Source: an uncultured Ruminococcus sp. (GTDB taxonomy: Bacteria; Bacillota; Clostridia; Oscillospirales; Ruminococcaceae). From it: 46,976 bases of DNA. Position 1 is the stretch's first letter; every line of letters starts with the position of its first letter. The position numbers were made by a program, and so were the translations under genes. The DNA lies in the NCBI GenBank assembly GCA_900550695.1, contig URTF01000007.1, positions 1-46,976 of the forward strand, given 5' to 3'. Below the pieces are notes generated by a model. That model ran no database searches, was not told the origin of the DNA, and worked only from the letters and a program-made list of their open reading frames with translations. This document shows, piece by piece, positions 32,864 through 41,514 of the stretch.

Positions 32864-33203
32864 ACTGATCTTTGTATAATCTTTGCATAAGCGTCCGATA
32901 ATTTGTCCTGCCATTAAGCACACGGTAAAAGATGACCCTTTTCTCGTCCTCAAAAATTTTATAAAACATCAGATACTTTTCGACAACGACCATACGAAAA
33001 TCCACTTTTGACATCTTGGGTTCGGGAACTGTTATCCCCGAATATGGGAAAAGAATCAGCTGTCCGACCGTTTTATTCATTTTATCCTTGATGCGAACCG
33101 CTCCCTGCTTGCTCCCGAGCATTACGAACGATGAAATTATCTCGGTCATATCGTTGAGCGCAGTCGGAAGAAACTCAACCGTGTATTTATCAGCCGTTTC
33201 CAT
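32862..33203 (-). CDS. RelE/ParE-family toxin
   Basis: The 113-residue product shows the RelE/ParE pattern: YTVEFLPTALNDMTEI at the start, a central helical region, then FRMVVVEKYLMFYKI with the usual core beta strands and ERVIFYRVLNGRT at the end. Such toxins cleave ribosome-bound mRNA or poison gyrase; which one is not clear. The start overlaps the stop of the antitoxin gene by 14 bases, as is typical. Confidence 0.85.
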   Translation of the reverse strand: METADKYTVEFLPTALNDMTEIISSFVMLGSKQGAVRIKDKMNKTVGQLILFPYSGITVPEPKMSKVDFRMVVVEKYLMFYKIFEDEKRVIFYRVLNGRTNYRTLMQRLYKDQ

Positions 33204-33459
33204 TGATGATCTCCTCTAACTGTTTGTTCACATCATCGAGAGAGTAAGTTTTCGCACCGCTCAAACGCTGCGCCTCCGCTTCAAGCAGCTTTTCACGGAG
33301 ATCAAGCATCTCCTCACGGTACGAATAGGCTTCCATACTCATAACAACAAGGTCGCCCTCTCCGTTTTTGGTGAGGAATACAGGCTGATTTTCCGTTTTG
33401 CAGAATTCGGCTATGTCGTTGTATTCATTTCTTAAACAAGTGGACGGTTTTATTACCAT
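33190..33459 (-). CDS. Phd/YefM-family antitoxin
   Basis: The ATG at 33459, 9 bases after AAGGGAG, is preferred over one at 33468 which touches it. The 89-residue product has the Phd/YefM pattern: STCLRNEYNDIAEFCK, then QPVFLTKNGEGDLVVMSMEAY and a charged C-terminal helix that would wrap the toxin. It is the first gene of the pair; direct repeats at its promoter suggest autorepression. Confidence 0.88.
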   Translation of the reverse strand: MVIKPSTCLRNEYNDIAEFCKTENQPVFLTKNGEGDLVVMSMEAYSYREEMLDLREKLLEAEAQRLSGAKTYSLDDVNKQLEEIINGNG

Positions 33460-33489
33460 AATGCTCATCTCCCTTAAAATATCCGTTTC

Positions 33490-33527
33490 CTATGCATATT
33501 ATATCACTATTCTATGCACAAAGTCAA
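33490..33527 (-). promoter_or_regulatory. promoter of the toxin-antitoxin pair with direct repeats
   Basis: On the minus strand TTGACT (33522-33527), 18 bp and TATAAT (33498-33503). Two TGCATAG repeats (33490-33496 and 33512-33518), 22 bp apart, flank the -10 and could be the antitoxin operator. Confidence 0.55.
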
Positions 33528-33543
33528 GTTTTATCAATAGAAA

Positions 33544-33587
33544 AGCCGTACAAAACCTTTCAAATGATTTTGTACGGCTAAATTTTT
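33544..33587 (-). terminator. terminator of the chemotaxis operon
   Basis: AGCCGTACAAAA and its complement enclose 12 bases about 160 bases beyond the cheB stop; both flanks are T/A rich. The stretch between (33588-33750) contains an inverted repeat GCAGGG / CCCTGC at the cheB stop and no gene that I recognise. Confidence 0.7.
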
Positions 33588-33750
33588 CATTTATTAAACG
33601 AGATTATGGTACAAACCGTCACGGAGAGTATCTCAACCTGCAATTTGTCAACTCCTCCATAAACTATATTCGCGATCATAAACTCATTTTACGCAAAAAC
33701 GAGCGCAGCAAAGCGGAGCGTGGCGCGAACTGCCCGCAGGGGCATCCCTG

Positions 33751-34863
33751 CTATTTCCAACCCGTTGCAAGCTTGTGAACGAGCGCAGCGCCTATCTTTG
33801 ACAGCGGCAGCTGCTCCGTGCAAGCTCCAAGCTTGTATGCCTCCATCGGCATACCGTAAACAACGCAGCTTTCCTTGTCCTGACCTATAGTATAAGCGCC
33901 TTTTTGATGAATTTTCAGCAGACCTCTTGCACCGTCAGCACCCATTCCCGTCAGAAGCGCAGCTGCTGTCTTTGCACCGACTGTTTCGGCAACGCTGCTG
34001 AAAAGAACATCGACCGACGGACAGTGTCCCGAAACCTTTTCGCCCTCGTAGCATTTTACAAAATAGCCTTTTGCGTCCTTTTTCAGTTCAAGCTGAACTC
34101 CGCCTGCACCGATTATGCAGTCGCCCTGATGCACTCTGTCACCGTCAGATGCCTCACGCACCCGAACAGCGCAGCTTTTGTCGAGCCGCTCCGCATACAT
34201 TCTTGTAAAAACCGGAGGCATATGCTGAACGACAACAACGGGCGGCATATTTTCGGGAAACGCTTTTATAACACATTCGAGTGCGTCCGTTCCTCCCGTT
34301 GAAGCACCGAGAGCCACAACATAGCCTTCCGCCGCACGTTTGTCGAGCTGTGCTATATCTGCCTTGTCGGGCAGCTCGGGAACAGCCTTTTTCAGCGTGC
34401 TTGCGGTATGCTCGGACGGAGCGGAAAGTCCGTCTGCCTTTGCGGACGCAGCCCTTTTTCTGTAATTTGCAGGGTTTCCTGCTGCGATGATAGCCTTGGT
34501 CGCAATAATGCTCGCAAATGTTATGAATTCATTGTTTCGGCTCGGCTTGTGCATAAAATCCGCCGCACCTGCTTTTTTAGCATCGGCTTCGGAGAAATTT
34601 CCGTTCGATGTTACCATTATGCATGGCACGGGATACTGCGACATAAGCTCCTTAACGAATTCAAAGCCGTTCATCTTCGGCATTTCAACGTCGATTATCA
34701 TAACATCGGGCTTCAGCTCGAAAACCATATCCTTTGCTTCAAAGGCATCGCTTGCAGTTCCGATCACCTCTATCGAATGGCTCTCCGACAGCTTCTGTGC
34801 GAGTGCTTCACGAAAAAGCCTCGAATCATCGACGATTATCAGTTTTTTCTTATTAATACTCAT
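33751..34863 (-). CDS. cheB: CheB protein-glutamate methylesterase
   Basis: The 370-residue product removes methyl groups from chemoreceptors. An N-terminal receiver domain has Asp12, Asp13 and the phospho-acceptor Asp58 in IIDVEMP, followed by a linker of about 55 residues and the methylesterase domain with the catalytic Ser in GASTGGT, His in QHMPP and Asp in GMGADGARGL. It is the last gene of the minus-strand operon, 31 bases after cheR. Confidence 0.95.
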   Translation of the reverse strand: MSINKKKLIIVDDSRLFREALAQKLSESHSIEVIGTASDAFEAKDMVFELKPDVMIIDVEMPKMNGFEFVKELMSQYPVPCIMVTSNGNFSEADAKKAGAADFMHKPSRNNEFITFASIIATKAIIAAGNPANYRKRAASAKADGLSAPSEHTASTLKKAVPELPDKADIAQLDKRAAEGYVVALGASTGGTDALECVIKAFPENMPPVVVVQHMPPVFTRMYAERLDKSCAVRVREASDGDRVHQGDCIIGAGGVQLELKKDAKGYFVKCYEGEKVSGHCPSVDVLFSSVAETVGAKTAAALLTGMGADGARGLLKIHQKGAYTIGQDKESCVVYGMPMEAYKLGACTEQLPLSKIGAALVHKLATGWK

Positions 34864-34894
34864 AGAAATATACTTATGAATGGCTTAAAACCGT

Positions 34895-35716
34895 TCATAC
34901 CTTTTTGTCGCTGCTTATTTTTCTGTAAATGGCAGGCTTTATGTAGGTGTAGCGTGTGCCTTTTCCTACGCTCTCTGCGTGTCCGACGTAGAGATAGCCG
35001 CCCTCTTTGGTAACGTCATAGAAACGTTCAACAAGGGCGTTCTTCGTGTCCATTTCAAAATAGATCATAACGTTCCGGCAGCTTATGAGATCGTATTTTC
35101 TTCCGACCGGTATCTTATCCATAAGATTGAACTGGCGGAATTCGATCATCTTGCGGAGCTTATCCGATGCCTGATAGGTGTTCGCATCGAGCTTGGTGAA
35201 ATATTTCGTCACCCAAGCCGCAGGAACATCTTTCATCTGGTCGGCGGTGTAAACTCCCGAAGAAGCTGCCGCAAGAACATCGGTGTCAAGGTCGGTCGCA
35301 AGTATGCGTATCACCCAGCCCTTGCCTGCGAAGTATTCATCTATCGTCATCGCAAGGGTGTAAGGCTCCTGACCCGTGGACGAAGCGGCGCACCAGACAT
35401 TGAGCGTCTTGTCCCTGTTCGTCTTTTCAAAATAAGGCAGAAGCGTTGTTTTGAGATACTCAAAATGTTCGGGCTCGCGCATAAAATATGTGTGATTGGT
35501 TGTAAGCTTGTTGACAAGCTGCATCGTTTCCTTTCCCGTCTTGTCGGCAAAGGCGAAATCGATGAACTCCTTGAAGGTCTTGAATCCTCGTGAGGAAACT
35601 GTATTGGAAAGTCTGCCCTCGATAAGAACTCTTTTCTTTTCAAGATTTATCCCGTAGTTTTTCTTCATAAAATCTACAAGACGGTAAAAATCATCATCTG
35701 TAAGTTTAAGCAGCAT
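34895..35716 (-). CDS. cheR: CheR chemoreceptor methyltransferase
   Basis: The 273-residue product methylates receptor glutamates with SAM. It has the N-terminal all-helical domain, then WCAASSTGQEPYTLAM (SAM-binding), DTDVLAAASSGVY and the late motif LISCRNVMIYFE. Neighbours are cheW and cheB. Confidence 0.95.
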   Translation of the reverse strand: MLLKLTDDDFYRLVDFMKKNYGINLEKKRVLIEGRLSNTVSSRGFKTFKEFIDFAFADKTGKETMQLVNKLTTNHTYFMREPEHFEYLKTTLLPYFEKTNRDKTLNVWCAASSTGQEPYTLAMTIDEYFAGKGWVIRILATDLDTDVLAAASSGVYTADQMKDVPAAWVTKYFTKLDANTYQASDKLRKMIEFRQFNLMDKIPVGRKYDLISCRNVMIYFEMDTKNALVERFYDVTKEGGYLYVGHAESVGKGTRYTYIKPAIYRKISSDKKV

Positions 35717-35772
35717 TTTATTTTTGCTCCGTAAAAAATTTTATTCGCTGCGAAGTTTATTCGCATTGAGTT

Positions 35773-36246
35773 TTATTCATTTGCAACGAGCTTATGACAG
35801 TCGAGGAGAAGCTTTATATCGTCCTCGAAGTTGATAATGCTCTTGATATAGTGGTTTGCGTTGACGTTCTTGCTGTCGGGAACCTTGCTGATAATATTCT
35901 TGTCGGCAACGATGACCTCCTGAACACGGTCAACGATAACGCCCACCTGTTCGCCGCTCTCGAATTCGAGAACGATGATGCAGGTCCTGTCGTCATAAGG
36001 GATCTCTTCCATTCCGAAGCGCTTTCTGATGCTGATAACGGGGACTATCTTACCTCTGAGGTTGATAACGCCCTTTATGTAGTCGGGTATCTTCGGAACG
36101 ACTGTTATCTGTTCAATGCTGATGATCTCGTTGATGAACTCGATCTCAATGCCGTATGTTTTTTCGCCGATAGTGAAGAAAAGTATCTCCGTTCCGTCAG
36201 CGGTAAAGGTCTTTTTCTTATCGGCGGTAAAAATTTCATCGCTCAT
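35773..36246 (-). CDS. cheW: CheW adaptor protein
   Basis: I chose the ATG at 36246 (MSDEIF); an ATG at 36255 sits only 2 bases after the AAAGGA. The 157-residue product has the CheW fold with IEFINEIISI, PDYIKGVINLRGKIVPVISIRKRFG and a VDRVQEVI segment, linking receptors to CheA. It lies between cheA and cheR. Confidence 0.95.
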   Translation of the reverse strand: MSDEIFTADKKKTFTADGTEILFFTIGEKTYGIEIEFINEIISIEQITVVPKIPDYIKGVINLRGKIVPVISIRKRFGMEEIPYDDRTCIIVLEFESGEQVGVIVDRVQEVIVADKNIISKVPDSKNVNANHYIKSIINFEDDIKLLLDCHKLVANE

Positions 36247-36319
36247 TTTATTCATCTTCCTTTGAGTTATTCGGGACTGTATCCGAGCTCCCGTAGGCTC
36301 TTTTCAAATGCGGTTTAAA

Positions 36320-38716
36320 TCAGAATCCGCCGAGGATATTTGCGATATCGAGAATGATAGTGATAGAACCGTCACCGAGGATAGAACAGCCTGCCATACC
36401 GTTCTGCTTAACGTTGAAGTTATTAAGAAGCGAGGAGAACGGCTTGACAACGACCTGCTGTTCACCGATAAGCTCATCGGCGAAGATGCAGGCGCACTTG
36501 CCCTCAGCTTCGGCGAGGATAACGATGCCCTCGTAAAGGTCTGTAGTTTTCGGTTCAAGGTCATAGATATCATAAAGTCTGATAAGCGGGAAACATTCGC
36601 CTCTTATCATTATCATTTCCTTGCCGTCGGTGTCCTTGATAAGCTGGTTAGGCTTTACCTTGAACGACTCTCTGATAGAATTTATCGGGATAGTGAAGAT
36701 AGACTGACCGACGGAAACTTCCATACCGTCAACGATCGAGAGTGAGAGCGGGATCTTGATGATGAACTGGCTGCCCTCGCCCCATTTTGAGTCAACGGAA
36801 ACAGAGCCGCCGACCTTTTCGATGTTCTTCTTAACAACGTCCATTCCAACGCCTCTGCCCGAGTATTCGGTGACCTGATCGTTGGTGGAGAAGCCGGGGA
36901 GCATTATCATATTGTATATTTCTTTATCAGTATATTCACTGACCGGCTTTGTAAGAAGTCCGTTCTTTTCAGCCTTTTCAACGACTTTCTGAGCGTTGAT
37001 ACCTGCGCCGTCATCGGCAACAACGATGATGACTTCGTTTGAGGAATTGTATGCGGAAAGGGTGATCTTACCCTTTGCAGGCTTGCCCCTTGCGATTCTG
37101 TCCTCAACGTGATCCTCGATGCCGTGATCCATAGAGTTTCTTACCATGTGCATAAGGGGGTCGTTGAGCTGGTCGATGATCGACTTGTCCACTTCGGTTT
37201 CTTCACCCTCGAATACAAGGTCAACGTCCTTGCCGAGCTTGACCTTCATATCACGGACGATACGTGTCATCTTGTTGAATGCGCCCGAAATTGGTACCAT
37301 TCGTATCGACATAACCGTGTCCTGAAGTTCGGAGTTGAGCTTTCGGAGCTGACGTGCGGATTTCTGGAAGTTGTCAAGGCGAAGTCCCTTTAAGTCGGGG
37401 TTGGAAGTTACCATAGCTTCAGTGATAACAATTTCGCCTACGAGGTCAAGGAGCGTATCGAGCTTGTTGAGGTTTACGGAAATAAGCGACTGCTTTGCAC
37501 CCGAACCCTTGTTGCCGAGCATATTGTTGATCTGCTCAACGGATTTCTTTTCGGGCTGTGCGGCAGGCTTTGCGGCAGGAGCAGGTGTGGGAGCGGCAGC
37601 CTGTGCAGGTGCAGCTGTCGGAGCGGTCTGTGCAGGAGCTGCGGCAGGAGTGCTGTCGGAGGAAAGTATCTCGCAGCGCTTTACGTTCGGACTGCCGTTT
37701 ATTGCACGGATAACGCCCTTTGGGTCGTCCGCTTCAAAGTGTATCATAAATCCGCTGTTGATGATAGTCTGTGCGGTTGCGGAATTTTCTTCGATATCCG
37801 CAGGCTCGTAGGAAAGCGACTTGCACTTGTCCCTGATATTGTTGATAACGATGAGCGCACGGAGATTTTCCATTTGGCACTCTTCCTCAAACGTTACCTT
37901 GACGTTTATCCTGCCGACAAGCTCTACAACTCTGCCTCTTTCGACTATATCGTATGATTTTACATTTGAACATTCGCCGATAAGTCCGATAACGCTGTCT
38001 ATATCCATATCGGAGGACGGCTTGAACTTGACGATAAAGCCGTTTTCGATGATATCCTTTGCCGTTTCGGGATTCGTTTCGATATCGGCAGGGATATATT
38101 CAAGCTTTTCGCAGTCCTCTGCGATCTTGTTTACGACAAGGAGAGCACGGAGGTTTTCCATTTTGCAGTCGTCATCAAAAATAACCTTTACAGTGGTAAG
38201 GTCGCCGTCAGCTGCCGTTGCTGCGGCAGGTGCGCTTGTCTGTGCAGGTGCGGGAGCTGTCGGAGCAGATGCGGCAGGAGCAGCAGGTGCAGCCGCAGGA
38301 GCGCCGCCTTTAAGTACAGCGGCGAATGATTCGATCTTCTGCATTATCGCTGTGAAGTCAGTCGGTGTGTATTCGTCCTCCTGAATAAGCTCGATCTCGG
38401 CTTTGAGGAGGTCGGATGCGGAGAAAAGGATATCGTAAAGCGCATTCATATCGGAGATAACGGGGTTTTCCTCACGGATAACATAGAACATATCCTCAAT
38501 GCTGTGTGCGAGCTTTGACATATTGTCAAGACCCATCATCGCAGACGAGCCTTTTATAGTATGCATCGTTCGGAAAATTTCGTTGATCTCTTCGGACGAG
38601 AATGAATGCTCGCTCTCGGTCTTCATAAGTATCTGGTCAAGCTGTTCGAGTAAGGAAGTGGTCTCGAATATATACACATCGACCATTGATTCCATACCGG
38701 CTTCAAATTTTGCCAT
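36320..38716 (-). CDS. cheA: CheA histidine kinase with tandem P2-like domains
   Basis: The 798-residue kinase has an N-terminal HPt domain with His52 in MHTIKGSSAMMG, an Ala/Pro-rich linker, then two tandem copies of a P2-like domain (about 173-258 and 269-355), each beginning KV.F.....MENLRAL and containing a PADIE segment. A second Ala/Pro linker (about 358-395) leads to the dimerisation helix pair, then the ATP-binding domain with NSMDHGIE, DDGAGIN and GRGVGMDVV, and a C-terminal CheW-like regulatory domain from about 660. It phosphorylates CheY and CheB. The duplicated P2 is unusual. It is the first gene of the operon, with its own promoter about 140 bases upstream. Confidence 0.95.
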   Translation of the reverse strand: MAKFEAGMESMVDVYIFETTSLLEQLDQILMKTESEHSFSSEEINEIFRTMHTIKGSSAMMGLDNMSKLAHSIEDMFYVIREENPVISDMNALYDILFSASDLLKAEIELIQEDEYTPTDFTAIMQKIESFAAVLKGGAPAAAPAAPAASAPTAPAPAQTSAPAAATAADGDLTTVKVIFDDDCKMENLRALLVVNKIAEDCEKLEYIPADIETNPETAKDIIENGFIVKFKPSSDMDIDSVIGLIGECSNVKSYDIVERGRVVELVGRINVKVTFEEECQMENLRALIVINNIRDKCKSLSYEPADIEENSATAQTIINSGFMIHFEADDPKGVIRAINGSPNVKRCEILSSDSTPAAAPAQTAPTAAPAQAAAPTPAPAAKPAAQPEKKSVEQINNMLGNKGSGAKQSLISVNLNKLDTLLDLVGEIVITEAMVTSNPDLKGLRLDNFQKSARQLRKLNSELQDTVMSIRMVPISGAFNKMTRIVRDMKVKLGKDVDLVFEGEETEVDKSIIDQLNDPLMHMVRNSMDHGIEDHVEDRIARGKPAKGKITLSAYNSSNEVIIVVADDGAGINAQKVVEKAEKNGLLTKPVSEYTDKEIYNMIMLPGFSTNDQVTEYSGRGVGMDVVKKNIEKVGGSVSVDSKWGEGSQFIIKIPLSLSIVDGMEVSVGQSIFTIPINSIRESFKVKPNQLIKDTDGKEMIMIRGECFPLIRLYDIYDLEPKTTDLYEGIVILAEAEGKCACIFADELIGEQQVVVKPFSSLLNNFNVKQNGMAGCSILGDGSITIILDIANILGGF

Positions 38717-38859
38717 ATTTAAGCACCTACCTGTTAAATAAATATAAAAATCTTATTGAAATGTATTGCTGTTCGGTAAAAATTGTGATATAATAATATC
38801 TGAACATTCAGATGAGGCTGAAATACTGACTCCGAGCCGTTATTATTCACAATATATAC

Positions 38860-38888
38860 ATTATACAATATTTTTCCCATATTAACAA
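38860..38888 (-). promoter_or_regulatory. sigma-A promoter of the cheA-cheW-cheR-cheB operon
   Basis: On the minus strand TTGTTA (38883-38888), 17 bp and TATAAT (38860-38865). The transcribed leader of about 140 bases also contains a plus-strand promoter-like pair, TTGCTG (38766-38771), 17 bp and TATAAT (38789-38794), which could drive the 39096 gene. The rest of 38895-39095 shows nothing else that I recognise. Confidence 0.6.
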
Positions 38889-39095
38889 GGCTTTTGCAGG
38901 AGAACTTTTCCACTGTTTTTAGTATATTTTGCACAAAAATCAATGCTTTGATTTTAAAAAACGATAAGTAAAAACCGAGCCTTACAGTTACAAAAATCAA
39001 TGTGGAAAACTCAAAAATTATGTGAACTTTGCACAAATGCAAATTTTGATCTTACCATTTTGACAGAATAAAAATCATTGAAGGAGCGATAGAGA

Positions 39096-41225
39096 ATGTC
39101 CGATCTGCTTAATATTACAACACCTGTTGCGCCTAAGAACTATGATTTTTCACCGAAAAACAACCCTCAGCAGACCCAGACCGATCAGGTATTTAACCTC
39201 GGCGACACTACAAAGGTCCAGAAATCGACCGAGCGTGAGCAGGAATACACAAATCAGGACAACAAGGACGGTTCGATCCTCAACACCGATATCACGCCTG
39301 CCAAAGACCCGACCGCAGGGATAAACGTCCTCCGCTCCATCATCGGTGAAGAAACTCTTGCGGCTCTGCGTGAAAGCGGCTCTGCCGATATCCTCAACAA
39401 GGTGACGGAATTCGCCAATGAGGTCATGCTCAAGCCTGCGAACGTTTCGGGCGATATGATAGCGCAGGAGAAGCAGTCAACAGCGTTCAGCGACCCTATC
39501 TGGGGCAATATGAAGGATATGCTGATGAAAACGGGTTCGAGCGATGTCGGCGAGGCTGTTCTGCAGTTCACCAAAGCCGCCGCAGATGCTTCCGCCCGTG
39601 ACAGCATCGTAACTTCCGTTGCGGAAAATCTGCGCTATCTTTCCGATACCGCCGCACCGACACGCTCGCTGGCACAACGGCTCACCGAGCTTGCGGATAA
39701 TCTTACAAAGGATAACTTCACCGAAATGAAAGGCGAGATGCTCTCACTGCTCAATGAGCTGAGGGGAAGTCTTCTTATGAATGACAAGACCGAAAACCTC
39801 ATTTCGCTTGCAATATACAACATCTCACGCTTCAACGGAAGTACATCGGCGCTCGGCGAAAGCTTCAACGCCATTCTCGATATGACCCCGAATCAGGAGC
39901 AGGCGGACGTTCTCCGTCAGCTTTTTATGAATTACATAGAAAACGCCGACCTGCCGACCGATATAAAGCTTGCTTCGCTGAACACTATTGTTCAAGGCTC
40001 GGCTTCGCCGTTCAGCTCGCTTTCTCTCTTGGCGGAAAAGGTCGGTGCGGCTCTCAACGAATCGACCGTCCCGTTGGAGCTTCTTACCAAAAATGCGGAG
40101 AACATCGCCTCGGACGGGGGACTTGATTCTCTCCGTCAGTTGTTCTCGCAGATGCTCCCCTCGTCAATGAGCGGCGCACTCAACAATATCCTCAAAAGCT
40201 ACGATTCAACGGGCAATGTGGCTTCGCTCATCGACCGTCTCAGCATTATGATAAACTCTGTCGATGATATGGATAAGAAAACGATGCTCGCCGACAAGAC
40301 GAACGAGATCCTTGCGAACCTGCCATTCCTCGAGAAAGACGTTTCGTTCGCTTCGGATTCTATTTTAAATCAGCAGTCGCTTATTTTGCTTTCGCAGAAG
40401 CTTGGCACGAACCTTAACGAAGCACTCGCCGCAGTAACTCCTCAGCGTCTTTCGGCTATGCTTTCCACTATCGAAACGCAGTCGGGCTCGGCTTCGATAA
40501 GATCTGTTTTCGGAGCAATACTTCCGCAGTCCGCAATGAACGAGCTCAATCTTATCCTGCGAAGCTTCAACGCAACGGGTGACCTTAACAAGCTTATCGA
40601 TAATCTTAGCATCGCACTCAATTCCGTCAACGATATGGATAAAAAAATTATCCTTGCGCAAAGTATAAATCAGATGCTCAGCGGCTTGACTTCTGCCGAC
40701 GGAATTAAATATAAGCCGCCAACATCAATGGAAAATCTTATGGATTTTCTTTCAAAAAATATCAACGATTCCTCGCTCAAATCGCTTTCGTCCATGAGCC
40801 GCTCGGATATGATGCAGGGTTTTCTTTCCACTCCGGGAGCAATGACGCCTTTGCTTCACTTCCTCGTGCCGATAAATGACGGCGGCTTCAAGGCTTTCGG
40901 TGAGCTTTGGGTTGATCCCGATGCCGAGAGCAGGACGGTGGGCGAAGATTCACGTCAGATGTTCCTCTGCTTTGAGATAGAGGACGTTGGCTATTTTGAG
41001 CTTGAGCTTCGCTCTTACGGAAAGAAGCTGAACGTTTCACTCCTCTGCCCGTCGGGAACGGAGGGTGTTTTCAAGCCGCTCCGTGACAGCATACCGAAAA
41101 TAGCTTCGGCGAGCGGATATTCCATGGAGAATACGACTATCGGCACGGTAATAAAGCGGCGTGATCTTACGCAGGTGTTCCCGAAAATAAAGGAAAAAAG
41201 GAGCGGTCTGAATGTCAAGATATAG
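39096..41225 (+). CDS. FliK/YlqG-like protein with an internal duplication
   Basis: The 709-residue product starts after GAAGGAGCG with a Gln/Asn-rich disordered region of about 70 residues. The middle is helical and contains two related stretches of about 100 residues (near 305-412 and 428-530), each including LS-x-K-[LV]-G-x-x-LNE, then LP-x-S...LN-x-IL-[KR]-S-[YF] and LS-I-x-x-NSV-[DN]-DMDKK. The C-terminal 110 residues, with FELELRSYGKKLNVSLLC, resemble the C-terminal domain of FliK-type hook-length control proteins. The next gene is an FlhB-C-terminus homologue, as for ylqG-ylqH of Bacillus subtilis. A role in flagellar assembly is inferred; no flagellar structural genes are in the window. 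Confidence 0.65.
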   Translation: MSDLLNITTPVAPKNYDFSPKNNPQQTQTDQVFNLGDTTKVQKSTEREQEYTNQDNKDGSILNTDITPAKDPTAGINVLRSIIGEETLAALRESGSADILNKVTEFANEVMLKPANVSGDMIAQEKQSTAFSDPIWGNMKDMLMKTGSSDVGEAVLQFTKAAADASARDSIVTSVAENLRYLSDTAAPTRSLAQRLTELADNLTKDNFTEMKGEMLSLLNELRGSLLMNDKTENLISLAIYNISRFNGSTSALGESFNAILDMTPNQEQADVLRQLFMNYIENADLPTDIKLASLNTIVQGSASPFSSLSLLAEKVGAALNESTVPLELLTKNAENIASDGGLDSLRQLFSQMLPSSMSGALNNILKSYDSTGNVASLIDRLSIMINSVDDMDKKTMLADKTNEILANLPFLEKDVSFASDSILNQQSLILLSQKLGTNLNEALAAVTPQRLSAMLSTIETQSGSASIRSVFGAILPQSAMNELNLILRSFNATGDLNKLIDNLSIALNSVNDMDKKIILAQSINQMLSGLTSADGIKYKPPTSMENLMDFLSKNINDSSLKSLSSMSRSDMMQGFLSTPGAMTPLLHFLVPINDGGFKAFGELWVDPDAESRTVGEDSRQMFLCFEIEDVGYFELELRSYGKKLNVSLLCPSGTEGVFKPLRDSIPKIASASGYSMENTTIGTVIKRRDLTQVFPKIKEKRSGLNVKI

Positions 41226-41493
41226 AAAGCCTGTCACGAACGGCGCAGCAGTTGCGCTCAAATACAATCCCGAGCAGGACTATTCTCCGGTTGTTGTCGC
41301 ATCGGGTCACGGCAAGGTCGCAGAGCGCATCATAAACCTTGCGGAAGAAAACGGCGTTCCCGTTTACCGTGATGATTCCACGGCGGCAATGCTGACGATG
41401 CTTAGCGTAGGCGAGGGTATTCCCCCCGAGCTTTATCAGGTCGTTGCGGGGATATACGTTCAGGTTGTTGCGCTTGCAAAGAAGCAGTTTTAA
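41212..41493 (+). CDS. FlhB C-terminal-domain homologue (YlqH/FhlB type)
   Basis: The 93-residue product matches only the cytoplasmic C-terminal domain of the flagellar export switch FlhB: AAVALKYNPEQD, then PVVVASGHGKVAERI and IPPELYQVVAGIYVQVV. The autocleavage motif NPTH of full-length FlhB is replaced by NPEQ, so it is probably not self-cleaving. In some bacteria such stand-alone domains can substitute for the FlhB C-terminus. It overlaps the upstream gene by 14 bases and is coupled to it. Confidence 0.85.
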   Translation: MSRYRKPVTNGAAVALKYNPEQDYSPVVVASGHGKVAERIINLAEENGVPVYRDDSTAAMLTMLSVGEGIPPELYQVVAGIYVQVVALAKKQF

Positions 41494-41514
41494 TTACATA
41501 TAAAAGGACATAAT

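Noticed and set aside
33398..33778. 126-residue plus-strand frame near the toxin-antitoxin pair
   Set aside because: It crosses the antitoxin gene and its promoter in the wrong direction and overlaps a terminator; the C-terminal part has coding-like residues but no start. It may be a gene remnant, but I cannot support it.
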